DNA of 31,722 nucleotides from Dorea sp. (GCA_016295505.1 JAEDLC010000008.1:1-31722), one strand, 5' to 3'. Numbered from the stretch's first letter, positions 7,665-15,127 are shown. The notes: a model not told the origin generated them from the letters alone. Made by a program: numbers and translations.

Positions 7665-8591
7665 ATGCAATATATCAGTTGGCTGTCACATTATCATGAT
7701 GACAGAAAAACGGCGGTTACCTTCGGGAAATTTGATGGACTGCACAGGGGCCATCAGATTCTGGTGGACAAGGTACGCAAATTAAGTGAAAAAGAAGAGA
7801 TCTGCAGCGTTGTATGCTCCTTTGATATGCATCCACTGTGGGAGGAAAAAGGGATTCTCCCACAGGTTCTTATGACGGGGGAGGAGCGTAAGGCACATCT
7901 GGACGGAAGGGTGGATTATCTGGTAGAGTGTCCCTTTACACAAACTTTTCGGCAGATACAAGCAGAGGATTTTATTCAGAACATTGTAAAACAGCTTTTT
8001 CATGCAAAATATGTTGTGGTAGGAACGGATTTTCGATTTGGATATGAAAAGCACGGAGATGTGCAGATGCTGTCAGAGTATGCGAAGATCTTCGGCTATG
8101 AACTGTTTGTGATGGAAAAAGAACGATATCATGACAGGATCATCAGCAGTACTTATATCAAGGAGGTTCTGAAGCAGGGAGACATGGAACTTGTCCGGAA
8201 ACTTCTGGGATATTATTATAGTGTAAGCGGAAGAGTGGAGCATGGAAGGAAGCTTGGAAGAACGCTTGGTTTTCCGACCCTGAATGTGGCATGGCCGTCA
8301 GATAAGATTGTTCCGCCTTACGGAGTGTATCTGTGTTATGTATGGATTGACGGGCGGCGATATCAGGGAATATCAAACGTAGGCGTAAAACCGACCGTAA
8401 GTGATCAGAACAGAGTGCTGACAGAAAGTTTTCTGTTTGATTATCATGGAGATGCTTATGGAAAAGAAGTTACTGTTGAATTATTGAAATTCTGCAGGCC
8501 GGAATGTAAGTTTGACACTGTGGACGAGCTGAAAAGCTGTATTGACAGGGATATAGAATCTGGGAAACATTTTTTCACATTTGAGAAATAA
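7665..8591 (+). CDS. ribF: Bifunctional riboflavin kinase/FAD synthetase
   Basis: This enzyme phosphorylates riboflavin to FMN and adenylates FMN to FAD. The N-terminal nucleotidyltransferase domain carries FGKFDGLHRGHQ, with the HxGH motif at residues 27-30, and an ISSTYIKEVL segment near 160. The C-terminal riboflavin kinase domain begins around GRVEHGRKLGRTLGFPTLNV, with the conserved PTxN motif near residue 205. At 308 residues it has the usual bifunctional length. AGAGGGA precedes ATG 7665. Placement after truB is the normal Firmicute arrangement. No FMN riboswitch is visible upstream, as expected for a gene inside a translation operon. Confidence 0.96.
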   Translation: MQYISWLSHYHDDRKTAVTFGKFDGLHRGHQILVDKVRKLSEKEEICSVVCSFDMHPLWEEKGILPQVLMTGEERKAHLDGRVDYLVECPFTQTFRQIQAEDFIQNIVKQLFHAKYVVVGTDFRFGYEKHGDVQMLSEYAKIFGYELFVMEKERYHDRIISSTYIKEVLKQGDMELVRKLLGYYYSVSGRVEHGRKLGRTLGFPTLNVAWPSDKIVPPYGVYLCYVWIDGRRYQGISNVGVKPTVSDQNRVLTESFLFDYHGDAYGKEVTVELLKFCRPECKFDTVDELKSCIDRDIESGKHFFTFEK

Positions 8592-8603
8592 AGGAGAATA
8601 CGA

Positions 8604-10256
8604 ATGGGGATCACAACAATTTTTCTGTTGTTTGGAGGACTGGGTTTCTTCCTCTATGGAATGAAAATGATGAGCGAAGGTCTGGAAAAAGCAGCCGGCG
8701 CCAAGATGAGGAGTATCCTGGAATTTTTTACAAAGAACAGATTTATAGGAATGGTAGTAGGAATCGTTTTTACTGCGATTATTCAGTCATCGAATGCGAC
8801 TACGGTAATGGTGGTCAGTTTTGTTAACTCAGGACTCATGAATCTGATGCAGGCGTCAGGCGTTATTCTGGGTGCCAATATCGGTACGACGATAACCGGG
8901 CAGCTGATTGCTTTCAATCTGTCAGACATTGCACCATTGATCGTGATCATCGGTGTCATTATGGTAATGTTCTGTAAAAAGCAGAGTATCAAAAAAATCG
9001 GAGAAGTTATTCTGGGATTTGGTATTCTGTTCATGGGACTCAGTATTATGTCGGACAGCATGACGGCTGTAAAAAATTCGCCGGAGATCCTGAATTTTCT
9101 TGCATCCCTGACGAATCCGTTTGCAGCGATACTGGTAGGCTTTCTGATTACGGCAGTGCTGCAGAGTTCTTCTGCAACGGTAGGTATTATCCTGCTGATG
9201 GTGTCTCAGGGACTTTTGGAGTTTACGATATGTCCGTTTATGATTCTGGGCTGTAATATCGGTTCCTGTGTGTCAGCTCTGGTAGCGAGTCTCAGCGGAA
9301 AGAAGGACGCAAAGCGTGCGGCATTGATTCATTTCCTGTTTAACCTGATCGGATCTGCAATCTTTTTCTGTATCCTGCTTGTTGCTATCAAACCATTTAC
9401 AAATATGATCCTGTACATATCCGGAGGCAGTCTGGCGCGTTCGGTTGCTAATGTTCATACGCTCATGAAGGTACTTGAGGTGGCGATGATGTTCCCGTTC
9501 ATGGGATGGATCGTGAAGGCAACCTATAAGATCGTGCCGGGAAAAGATGCTACGCCAGATGATGAGTATGAGCTTCTCTATATTGGTGACGGTTCCATGA
9601 TGTCTTCTACAACGGCTGTTCGTGATGTTATTCGGGAGATTGAGCACATGGGTAATGTAGCGATTCAGAATCTGAAAACAGGTATGGAAGCGCTTTGTAT
9701 GCTGGATGAAGAAAAGATGCAGGAAGTATACCAGAAGGAGAAATATGTGGATTTCCTGAACCGGAAGATTACCGATTATCTGGTCCGGGTTAATGAGATG
9801 GATCTGCCGATTGCAGATGCAGGACTGATAGGAGCTCTTTTCCATGTGGTAAATGATATCGAACGTATTGGTGATCATGCAGAGAACTTTGCGGATTCTG
9901 CGAAAATGAGAGTGGAAGAGGATGTTGAACTCAGCGACAAAGCCAAGAAACAGCTTCAGGATATGATGGATAAGGTTGTGACAATCCTGGAGTATTCACT
10001 GGATATGTTTACTAATGACAACCATGAACATATGCGTGAAATCTTAAATCTGGAAGATGAAATCGATGCAGAGGAAAAGAGACTTCAGAAAGCGCATGTG
10101 AAGCGTCTGACCAAGAATAAATGTACACCGGAAGCGGGAATGATATTCTCGGATACAGTATCCGGACTGGAACGTGTTGCCGATCATGCAACAAATATCG
10201 CATTTGCAATTCTGGAACCGGATGGAAATGATCCGGAAGAAGAGGAAGAAGAATAA
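8604..10256 (+). CDS. Na+/phosphate cotransporter family protein with PhoU-like domain
   Basis: This is a 550-residue membrane protein of the NptA/YjbB (PNaS) family. It begins with the GGLGFFLYGMKMMSEGL helix. It carries the two inverted-repeat signatures QSSNATT (residues 61-67) and QSSSATV (187-193), which mark the substrate pathway. About eight to nine hydrophobic segments span residues 5-310. Residues 335-540 form a soluble helical region resembling PhoU, and the C-terminus is acidic (PEEEEEE). Family members move phosphate with sodium. E. coli YjbB exports phosphate, so the direction here is open. It lies 12 nt after ribF with a good AAGGAG site, so it probably shares the operon. I see no terminator between it and the rpsO promoter. 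Confidence 0.88.
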   Translation: MGITTIFLLFGGLGFFLYGMKMMSEGLEKAAGAKMRSILEFFTKNRFIGMVVGIVFTAIIQSSNATTVMVVSFVNSGLMNLMQASGVILGANIGTTITGQLIAFNLSDIAPLIVIIGVIMVMFCKKQSIKKIGEVILGFGILFMGLSIMSDSMTAVKNSPEILNFLASLTNPFAAILVGFLITAVLQSSSATVGIILLMVSQGLLEFTICPFMILGCNIGSCVSALVASLSGKKDAKRAALIHFLFNLIGSAIFFCILLVAIKPFTNMILYISGGSLARSVANVHTLMKVLEVAMMFPFMGWIVKATYKIVPGKDATPDDEYELLYIGDGSMMSSTTAVRDVIREIEHMGNVAIQNLKTGMEALCMLDEEKMQEVYQKEKYVDFLNRKITDYLVRVNEMDLPIADAGLIGALFHVVNDIERIGDHAENFADSAKMRVEEDVELSDKAKKQLQDMMDKVVTILEYSLDMFTNDNHEHMREILNLEDEIDAEEKRLQKAHVKRLTKNKCTPEAGMIFSDTVSGLERVADHATNIAFAILEPDGNDPEEEEEE

Positions 10257-10270
10257 TTGTAAATTTTTGC

Positions 10271-10299
10271 TTTACTTTATGTCTTCTGTATGATATACT
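10271..10299 (+). promoter_or_regulatory. Promoter of rpsO (extended -10)
   Basis: TTTACT (10271-10276) and TATACT (10294-10299) are 17 bp apart, and TG lies at 10291-10292, making an extended -10. The predicted transcript has a leader of roughly 85 nt before rpsO. Confidence 0.7.
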
Positions 10300-10315
10300 T
10301 GGCAAGTGGTAAAAG

Positions 10316-10349
10316 CCGGTGTTCGGTAACCGGATACTCCAACCGTTAC
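10316..10349 (+). promoter_or_regulatory. Structured rpsO leader, candidate S15 autoregulatory site
   Basis: CCGGT (10316-10320) can pair with ACCGG (10329-10333). Alternatively GTAACCGG (10326-10333) can pair with CCGTTAC (10343-10349), leaving one bulged C. The two stems share bases and are mutually exclusive or could form a more complex fold. S15 represses its own mRNA in several bacteria through unrelated leader structures, so an autoregulatory role is plausible but inferred. Confidence 0.4.
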
Positions 10350-10393
10350 TTAATATCAGGCGTTAAAGATTAGATTTTTAGGAGGATGTAACA

Positions 10394-10660
10394 ATGATTT
10401 CAAAAGAACAGAAAGAACAGATTGTAGCTCAGTATGGAAGAACAGCCGGAGACACAGGTTCACCGGAAGTACAGATTGCAATTCTGACAGCAAGAATCAA
10501 TGACCTGACAGAGCACTTCAAGAACAATCCGAAGGATCATCATTCAAGAAGAGGACTTCTGAAGATGGTTGGTCAGAGAAGAGGGCTTCTTGCATATCTT
10601 AAGAAGACAGATATTGAAAGATATCGTACACTGATCGAAAAACTTGGATTGAGAAAATAA
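10394..10660 (+). CDS. rpsO: Small ribosomal subunit protein uS15
   Basis: S15 is a primary 16S rRNA-binding protein that nucleates the central domain of the 30S subunit and contacts 23S rRNA in a bridge. The 88-residue product has the family pattern throughout: GDTGSPEVQIAILTARINDLTEHF, the DHHSRRGLLKMVGQRRGLLAYLKK helix-turn, and RYRTLIEKLGLRK at the end. AGGAGG (10381-10386) precedes ATG 10394. Its own promoter and a downstream intrinsic terminator make it a separate unit between the upstream operon and pnp. rpsO-pnp adjacency is the widely conserved arrangement. Confidence 0.98.
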   Translation: MISKEQKEQIVAQYGRTAGDTGSPEVQIAILTARINDLTEHFKNNPKDHHSRRGLLKMVGQRRGLLAYLKKTDIERYRTLIEKLGLRK

Positions 10661-10672
10661 TATCAGCCATTC

Positions 10673-10702
10673 TGGGACGTTCGAAAGGACGTCCCATTTT
10701 TC
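10673..10702 (+). terminator. Intrinsic terminator of rpsO
   Basis: A 10-bp stem (10673-10682 with 10687-10696, one U-G wobble) has a GAAA tetraloop and is followed by five T at 10697-10701. Confidence 0.88.
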
Positions 10703-10730
10703 GGACTAAAACCAGATACTCTAAAATATG

Positions 10731-10760
10731 GTGGCATATTTCGGAGATCTATGGTATAAT
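10731..10760 (+). promoter_or_regulatory. Promoter of pnp
   Basis: A consensus TATAAT at 10755-10760 is preceded by TG at 10752-10753 (extended -10). A weaker GTGGCA -35 lies at 10731-10736 with an 18-bp spacer. It sits after the rpsO terminator, so pnp can be expressed independently. Confidence 0.65.
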
Positions 10761-10789
10761 AATTAAGATTGTGAATTGATATAGTTTAT

Positions 10790-10843
10790 CCGAGACCACT
10801 GAAAAGTGTATTTGAAGAAAAGTATATTTTTCAGTAGTTTCGG
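10790..10843 (+). promoter_or_regulatory. Long hairpin in the pnp leader
   Basis: Bases 10790-10813 pair with 10820-10843 to form a stem of about 24 bp. There is a single C-A mismatch, a few G-U pairs and a six-base GAAGAA loop. No T-run follows, so it is not a terminator. In E. coli the pnp leader forms a long stem cut by RNase III and then used by PNPase to repress its own mRNA. This hairpin is analogous in position and shape, but similarity of mechanism is inferred. Confidence 0.6.
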
Positions 10844-10885
10844 GAAAATTTCGGTTCACAGAAGATTTCATAAAAGGAGAATAAT

Positions 10886-12973
10886 ATGTATAAGAAGTTT
10901 GAAATGGAATTAGCCGGAAGAACTCTGAGAGTTGATGTTGACAGAGTTGCGAAGCAGGCGAACGGTGCAGTTCTGATGCACTATGGTGATACAACAGTTC
11001 TTTGTACGGCAACTGCATCAGAGAAGCCAAGAGAAGGTGTTGATTTCTTCCCGCTTAGTGTTGAGTATAATGAAAGATTATATGCTGTTGGAAAGATTCC
11101 GGGAGGATTTAATAAGAGAGAAGGAAAAGCAACGGAGAATGCAATCCTTACCTGTCGTGTGATTGACCGCCCGATGAGACCTCTGTTCCCAAAGGATTAT
11201 CGTAACGATGTAACACTGGAGAATCTGGTTCTGTCTGTAGATCAGGACTGCTCACCGGAACTTACGGCGATGCTTGGAGCAGCAATTGCTACAACAATAT
11301 CTGATATTCCGTTTGACGGACCGATCTCTACAACTCAGGTAGGACTGGTTGACGGAGAGTTTGTATTCAACCCTACTGCAGCACAGAAGGAAGTATCTGA
11401 TCTTGCTCTGACGGTTGCATCAACAAAAGAAAAAGTAATCATGATTGAAGCAGGAGCTAATGAGGTTCCGGAACAGACAATGATAGATGCAATCTTTGCA
11501 GCACATGAAGTAAACCAGCAGGTAATTGCATTTATCGATACGATCGTTGCGGAATGTGGAAAACCGAAGCATGCATATGAGAGCTGTGCAGTTCCGGAAG
11601 AATTATTTGCTGCGATCAGAGAGATTGTAACACCGGCTGAGATGGAAGAAGCTGTTTTCACAGATGATAAACAGACAAGAGAAGAGAATATCCGTGTGAT
11701 CACTGCAAAACTGGAAGAGGCATTTGCTGAAAATGAAGAATGGCTTGCAGTTCTTCCGGATGCCATCTATCAGTATCAGAAAAAGACGGTTCGCAAGATG
11801 ATCTTAAAGGATCACAAGCGTCCGGATGGCAGAGAGATCGATCAGATCAGACCACTGGCTGCAGAGATTGACCTGATTCCGAGAGTGCATGGTTCTGCAA
11901 TGTTTACACGTGGACAGACACAGATCTGTAACATTACGACACTTGCTCCTCTTGCTGAGGCACAGAGACTCGATGGTCTGGATGAATCTGAGACCACTAA
12001 GAGATATATGCATCATTACAATTTCCCGTCTTACTCTGTAGGTGAGACAAGACCTTCCAGAGGACCGGGACGTCGTGAGATCGGACATGGAGCGCTTGCT
12101 GAGCGTGCACTGATTCCGGTACTGCCGGATGAGACGGAATTCCCATATGCGATCCGTACCGTATCTGAGACATTTGAATCCAATGGATCCACTTCACAGG
12201 CAAGTGTATGTGCATCTTCTATGTCACTGATGGCTGCAGGTGTTCCGATCAAATCCGCAGTTGCGGGTATTTCCTGTGGTCTGGTAACAGGAGATACAGA
12301 TGAGGATTATCTGGTACTGACAGATATTCAGGGACTGGAAGACTTCTTCGGAGATATGGACTTCAAGGTTGCAGGAACGCATAAGGGTATCACTGCAATC
12401 CAGATGGATATCAAGATTCACGGACTGACAAGACCGATCATTGAAGAAGCAATTGCAAAGACAAGAAAAGCAAGACTTTACATTATTGATGAAGTAATGT
12501 CCAAAGCAATTGCAGAGCCAAGACCGGAAGTAGGACCGTATGCACCGAAGATCATCCAGATGCAGATTGATCCACAGAAGATTGGTGATGTAGTCGGACA
12601 GCGTGGAAAGACGATCAATGCAATCATCGACCAGACAGGCGTTAAGATCGATATCACAGATGACGGTTCTGTATCCATCTGCGGAACAGATGCAGAGAGC
12701 ATGGACAAAGCACGCAAGCTGATCTATATCATCGTTACAGACTTTGAAGCCGGACAGGTTCTGGAAGGAAAAGTAGTCAGCATCAAAGAATTTGGTGCAT
12801 TCGTAGAATTTGCACCAGGAAAAGAAGGAATGGTACACATTTCCAAGATTTCAAAAGAAAGAATCAATCGGGTAGAGGATGTGCTGACACTCGGAGATGT
12901 AGTAAAAGTGGTTTGCCTTGGAAAAGACAAGATGGGAAGAATGTCCTTCAGTATGAAAGATGTAGCTGAATAA
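10886..12973 (+). CDS. pnp: Polyribonucleotide nucleotidyltransferase (PNPase)
   Basis: PNPase degrades RNA 3' to 5' using phosphate and works in RNA turnover and quality control. The 695-residue protein has the full domain order: first RNase PH domain (about 1-215), helical linker, second RNase PH domain (about 310-545), KH domain (about 555-615, with the GQRG loop near 571) and C-terminal S1 domain (about 620-690). Typical motifs are GGFNKREGK, RPMRPLFP, FPSYSVGETRPSRGPGRREIGHG and DFKVAGTHKGITAIQMD. AAGGAG at 10874-10879 supports ATG 10886. It has its own promoter and a long leader hairpin, and a strong terminator follows directly. Confidence 0.98.
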   Translation: MYKKFEMELAGRTLRVDVDRVAKQANGAVLMHYGDTTVLCTATASEKPREGVDFFPLSVEYNERLYAVGKIPGGFNKREGKATENAILTCRVIDRPMRPLFPKDYRNDVTLENLVLSVDQDCSPELTAMLGAAIATTISDIPFDGPISTTQVGLVDGEFVFNPTAAQKEVSDLALTVASTKEKVIMIEAGANEVPEQTMIDAIFAAHEVNQQVIAFIDTIVAECGKPKHAYESCAVPEELFAAIREIVTPAEMEEAVFTDDKQTREENIRVITAKLEEAFAENEEWLAVLPDAIYQYQKKTVRKMILKDHKRPDGREIDQIRPLAAEIDLIPRVHGSAMFTRGQTQICNITTLAPLAEAQRLDGLDESETTKRYMHHYNFPSYSVGETRPSRGPGRREIGHGALAERALIPVLPDETEFPYAIRTVSETFESNGSTSQASVCASSMSLMAAGVPIKSAVAGISCGLVTGDTDEDYLVLTDIQGLEDFFGDMDFKVAGTHKGITAIQMDIKIHGLTRPIIEEAIAKTRKARLYIIDEVMSKAIAEPRPEVGPYAPKIIQMQIDPQKIGDVVGQRGKTINAIIDQTGVKIDITDDGSVSICGTDAESMDKARKLIYIIVTDFEAGQVLEGKVVSIKEFGAFVEFAPGKEGMVHISKISKERINRVEDVLTLGDVVKVVCLGKDKMGRMSFSMKDVAE

Positions 12974-12986
12974 AAGTGTAAAATCA

Positions 12987-13036
12987 GCACGTGGCATTTG
13001 ATGATGAAAACATCAGATGTCACGTGCTTTTTCTTT
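12987..13036 (+). terminator. Intrinsic terminator of pnp
   Basis: A 17-bp stem (12987-13003 with 13011-13027, two wobbles) with an ATGAAAA loop is followed by TTTTTCTTTT. Confidence 0.92.
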
Positions 13037-13073
13037 TGTATAAGTATGCAGATTTGAGAAAATATATTAAAAA

Positions 13074-13111
13074 CATAAGAAAAAGTAATGGAAGCATAAG
13101 AAAATGTAATG
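13074..13111 (+). repeat. Direct repeat upstream of the NSS transporter promoter, candidate operator
   Basis: CATAAGAAAAAGTAATG (13074-13090) and CATAAGAAAATGTAATG (13095-13111) differ at one of 17 positions. They are offset by exactly 21 bp, two helical turns, and end 6 bp before the -35 box. The arrangement is what a dimeric activator bound to one DNA face would use. The regulator is unknown. Confidence 0.6.
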
Positions 13112-13117
13112 TTTTTA

Positions 13118-13146
13118 TTGACTTTATAATGGGAGGGTGTTAAAAT
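13118..13146 (+). promoter_or_regulatory. Promoter of the NSS transporter gene
   Basis: TTGACT (13118-13123) and TAAAAT (13141-13146) are 17 bp apart, with TG at 13138-13139 as an extended -10. The direct repeat lies immediately upstream. The predicted transcript carries a leader of about 170 nt. Confidence 0.7.
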
Positions 13147-13325
13147 AATCACAACTAAAATAACAGACATGAGGAAAGGATAAACAGAAGTATCTGGTAA
13201 TTTCTTTGTAAACTACAAAGAAATTCGAATACTCTTAGAAGTTTCAAGAGTAATTACAACAGACAATATTAACAGTGAATTTGAGACTTCAAAAAAGAGT
13301 GTTGTGTTGAATGGAGGTTGATTTT
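13147..13325 (+). promoter_or_regulatory. Structured 5' leader of the NSS transporter mRNA
   Basis: This gene-free stretch, together with 13037-13117, holds no ORF I can support. It contains a perfect 12-bp stem with an AAC loop (13199-13210 with 13214-13225). A 7-bp stem (13230-13236 with 13246-13252) follows. An alternative pairing of 13231-13245 with 13283-13300 (ACTCTT-A-GAAGTTTC against GAGACTTC-AAAA-AAGAGT) would disrupt that 7-bp stem. No T-box sequence, no known riboswitch core and no U-run are visible. The GGAGG at 13313-13317 serves the downstream start. Confidence 0.5.
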
Positions 13326-14810
13326 ATGGAACAGAAACAAGAAAAATTTAGTACCATAGGCTATATAGCAGCTGCGCTTGGTATGTGTATCGGAACAGGT
13401 AACGTGTGGCGTTTCCCACGTGTATGTGCGGCAAATGGCGGCGGAGCATTTATTTTAGCATGGACAATTGCAATGTTGATTTTTGCAGTACCGCTTCTTT
13501 CAACAGAGATGGCGATTGGTAAAAAAGCCAGACTTGGATGTATCGGTTCTTTCCGTGATTGTGGTGGTAAGAAATACACATGGATGGGCTTCTTTGTAGC
13601 TGCAGTTTGTTTCTTCCTGATGAGTTACTATTGTGTGCTTCAGGGTTACTGTTTAAAATATGCAGTGAATTCTGTTACATCATTTAAACCGAATCTGACA
13701 ACGGAAACGACAACGGCATTGTGGACAGCATTTACAGATTCGCCTTTGCAGGTTATTATATTCCATGCAATAGGATTTGCGGTGGCATGTTTTGTAGTAT
13801 ATCAGGGTATTTCAGGTGGTATTGAAAGATTCTGTAAAGTTGCTATTCCGGCATTGTTTTTAATTCTCGTAGGTCTGGCAATTTATGCAATGACATTAAA
13901 CGGATCAAGCCAGGGGCTTCAGTACCTCTTTACAATTAAGAAAGAGTATATTTTCAGTCCAAACACATGGATTCAGGCATTTATTCAGGCTGCATGGAGT
14001 ACAGGAGCAGGCTGGGGATTCATTATTACATATGCGAACTATGTAGGAGAAGATGAAGATGTTCCTACAAGCTGCCTGATCATGGGACTTGGTGATAACC
14101 TTGGTGCAATCCTGTCAGCACTTGTGGTAATTCCTGCAATCTGTGCACTTTCAGCCACACCGGAGGCTGCGAATGAAGCACTCTCTCAGGGAAACTTTGG
14201 ACTTACATTTATTTACATTTATCAGTTGTTTACAACGATTCCGGGTGGAAGATTTATCTCATTCATTTTCTTTGGAGTACTTGCAGTAGCAGCGATTACA
14301 TCACTGTTCTCCATGATTGAAGTTGGAGTGAAATGTGTAGTTGACCTTGGTGTATCTCGTAAAAAAGCCGTTGTTGGAGTCTGCGGAGCAGGCTTCCTGG
14401 TAGGATGCTTCTCTTGCTGGTCATTGAACAACATTGACAATCAGGACTGGGTATGGGGTCTTGGATTGTTAGTAAGTGGTGCATTAATTGCAATCCTTGC
14501 ATGGAAATACGGTGTTGAAAAATTACGTACAGAAGAGGTCAATGCAAAAGGTGCAGAAGTTCATTTCCCGAAAGCATACTTCAATACATGTATGTATATT
14601 ATGCCGATTATTGTAGCGATCATGGTTGGATACTGGCTCCTGCAGACAAAAGAATGGTTCCCGGATACATGGATGAATCCATTTGTGATTCAGGATAACA
14701 CAGGAACAGTTCTGTTACAGTTTGGTGTTGTAATAATTGTTGGTATCATACTTTCCAAGTTCTTTAATAAGAAGACAGTAAAAGGACCTCTGACAAAAGA
14801 CTGTAAATAA
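13326..14810 (+). CDS. Sodium-dependent transporter, neurotransmitter:sodium symporter (SNF/NSS) family
   Basis: This is a 494-residue polytopic protein of the LeuT/MhsT-type NSS family, which imports amino acids or related compounds with Na+. The TM1 signature GTGNVWRFP at residues 23-31 followed by NGGGAFILAW is diagnostic: the broken helix carries the sodium and substrate sites and the gating arginine. Roughly eleven hydrophobic segments follow. The C-terminus is cytosolic and basic. GGAGG at 13313-13317 fits ATG 13326 with 8 nt spacing; an in-frame ATG at 13311 would lie upstream of and overlap that site. The substrate cannot be read from sequence. The adjacent small-subunit gene suggests a MetP-like, neutral amino acid (methionine/alanine) system. 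Terminators on both sides isolate this unit. Confidence 0.93.
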   Translation: MEQKQEKFSTIGYIAAALGMCIGTGNVWRFPRVCAANGGGAFILAWTIAMLIFAVPLLSTEMAIGKKARLGCIGSFRDCGGKKYTWMGFFVAAVCFFLMSYYCVLQGYCLKYAVNSVTSFKPNLTTETTTALWTAFTDSPLQVIIFHAIGFAVACFVVYQGISGGIERFCKVAIPALFLILVGLAIYAMTLNGSSQGLQYLFTIKKEYIFSPNTWIQAFIQAAWSTGAGWGFIITYANYVGEDEDVPTSCLIMGLGDNLGAILSALVVIPAICALSATPEAANEALSQGNFGLTFIYIYQLFTTIPGGRFISFIFFGVLAVAAITSLFSMIEVGVKCVVDLGVSRKKAVVGVCGAGFLVGCFSCWSLNNIDNQDWVWGLGLLVSGALIAILAWKYGVEKLRTEEVNAKGAEVHFPKAYFNTCMYIMPIIVAIMVGYWLLQTKEWFPDTWMNPFVIQDNTGTVLLQFGVVIIVGIILSKFFNKKTVKGPLTKDCK

Positions 14811-14834
14811 TATTTAGAAAGAAGGTAATGTGTT

Positions 14835-14948
14835 ATGACGATAGATGCAATTATAATGATGGTAATTACACTCGTTGGGTATATTGGCGGATTTAGTTAC
14901 TTTATGGTAAAAGTGTTTAAAAAAGAAAAGACGAAAACAGGAAAATAA
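14835..14948 (+). CDS. Small membrane subunit of NSS transporter (MetS-like, 37 aa)
   Basis: A short ORF lies 24 nt after the transporter, with GAAGG (14821-14825) upstream of ATG 14835. The 37-residue product has one membrane helix (about residues 5-25, AIIMMVITLVGYIGGFSYFM) and a basic tail (KKEKTKTGK). This matches the pattern of MetS-type small subunits found beside bacterial NSS genes. In Corynebacterium glutamicum, MetS is required with MetP for methionine and alanine uptake. The terminator directly follows, so the two genes form a bicistronic unit. Family assignment rests on size, topology and position. Confidence 0.8.
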   Translation: MTIDAIIMMVITLVGYIGGFSYFMVKVFKKEKTKTGK

Positions 14949-14962
14949 ACTTCTGTTTATCA

Positions 14963-15006
14963 ATACAAAAAGGGGGTCAGCAGAGATGCTGGCTTCCTTT
15001 TTGTAT
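14963..15006 (+). terminator. Terminator of the NSS transporter operon
   Basis: A 19-bp stem (14963-14981 with 14988-15006, three wobbles) closes an AGAGAT loop. A5 in the 5' arm pairs with T5 in the 3' arm, so the structure can terminate from either direction. Confidence 0.85.
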
Positions 15007-15008
15007 GA

Positions 15009-15073
15009 AATTGTAGACGAATTGTAGACGGGGACGGGGGATTTTTAAAAATCCCCCGTCCCCGTCTACAATT
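15009..15073. repeat. 54-bp perfect palindrome with an 11-bp duplicated edge (REP/MITE-like)
   Basis: Bases 15020-15046 are the exact reverse complement of 15047-15073, giving a loopless inverted repeat with GGGGACGGGGG in the left arm and CCCCCGTCCCC in the right. The outer 11 bp AATTGTAGACG is also present as a direct tandem copy at 15009-15019. It lies between the transporter terminator and the spoIIIA promoter region. G/C-rich palindromes of this kind resemble REP elements mobilised by RAYT (Y1) transposases. No transposase is present in the window, so identity as a mobile repeat is inferred. Confidence 0.7.
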
Positions 15074-15076
15074 TTG

Positions 15077-15106
15077 GAATAATTTAGAAAATTTTACATA
15101 TACATT
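15077..15106 (+). promoter_or_regulatory. Candidate sigma-E promoter of the spoIIIA operon
   Basis: GAATAAT (15077-15083) and TATACATT (15099-15106) with a 15-bp spacer resemble the sigma-E elements (KMATATT and CATACANT). Sigma-E drives spoIIIA in B. subtilis. The implied leader is only about 15 nt, which is tight for the ribosome binding site at 15114-15121. Confidence 0.35.
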
Positions 15107-15127
15107 GGTGTAAAGAGGTGGACAAAT

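Noticed and set aside
13147..13325. T-box or known riboswitch in the NSS leader
   Set aside because: No T-box bulge sequence, no terminator/antiterminator U-run and no recognisable ligand-binding core were found.
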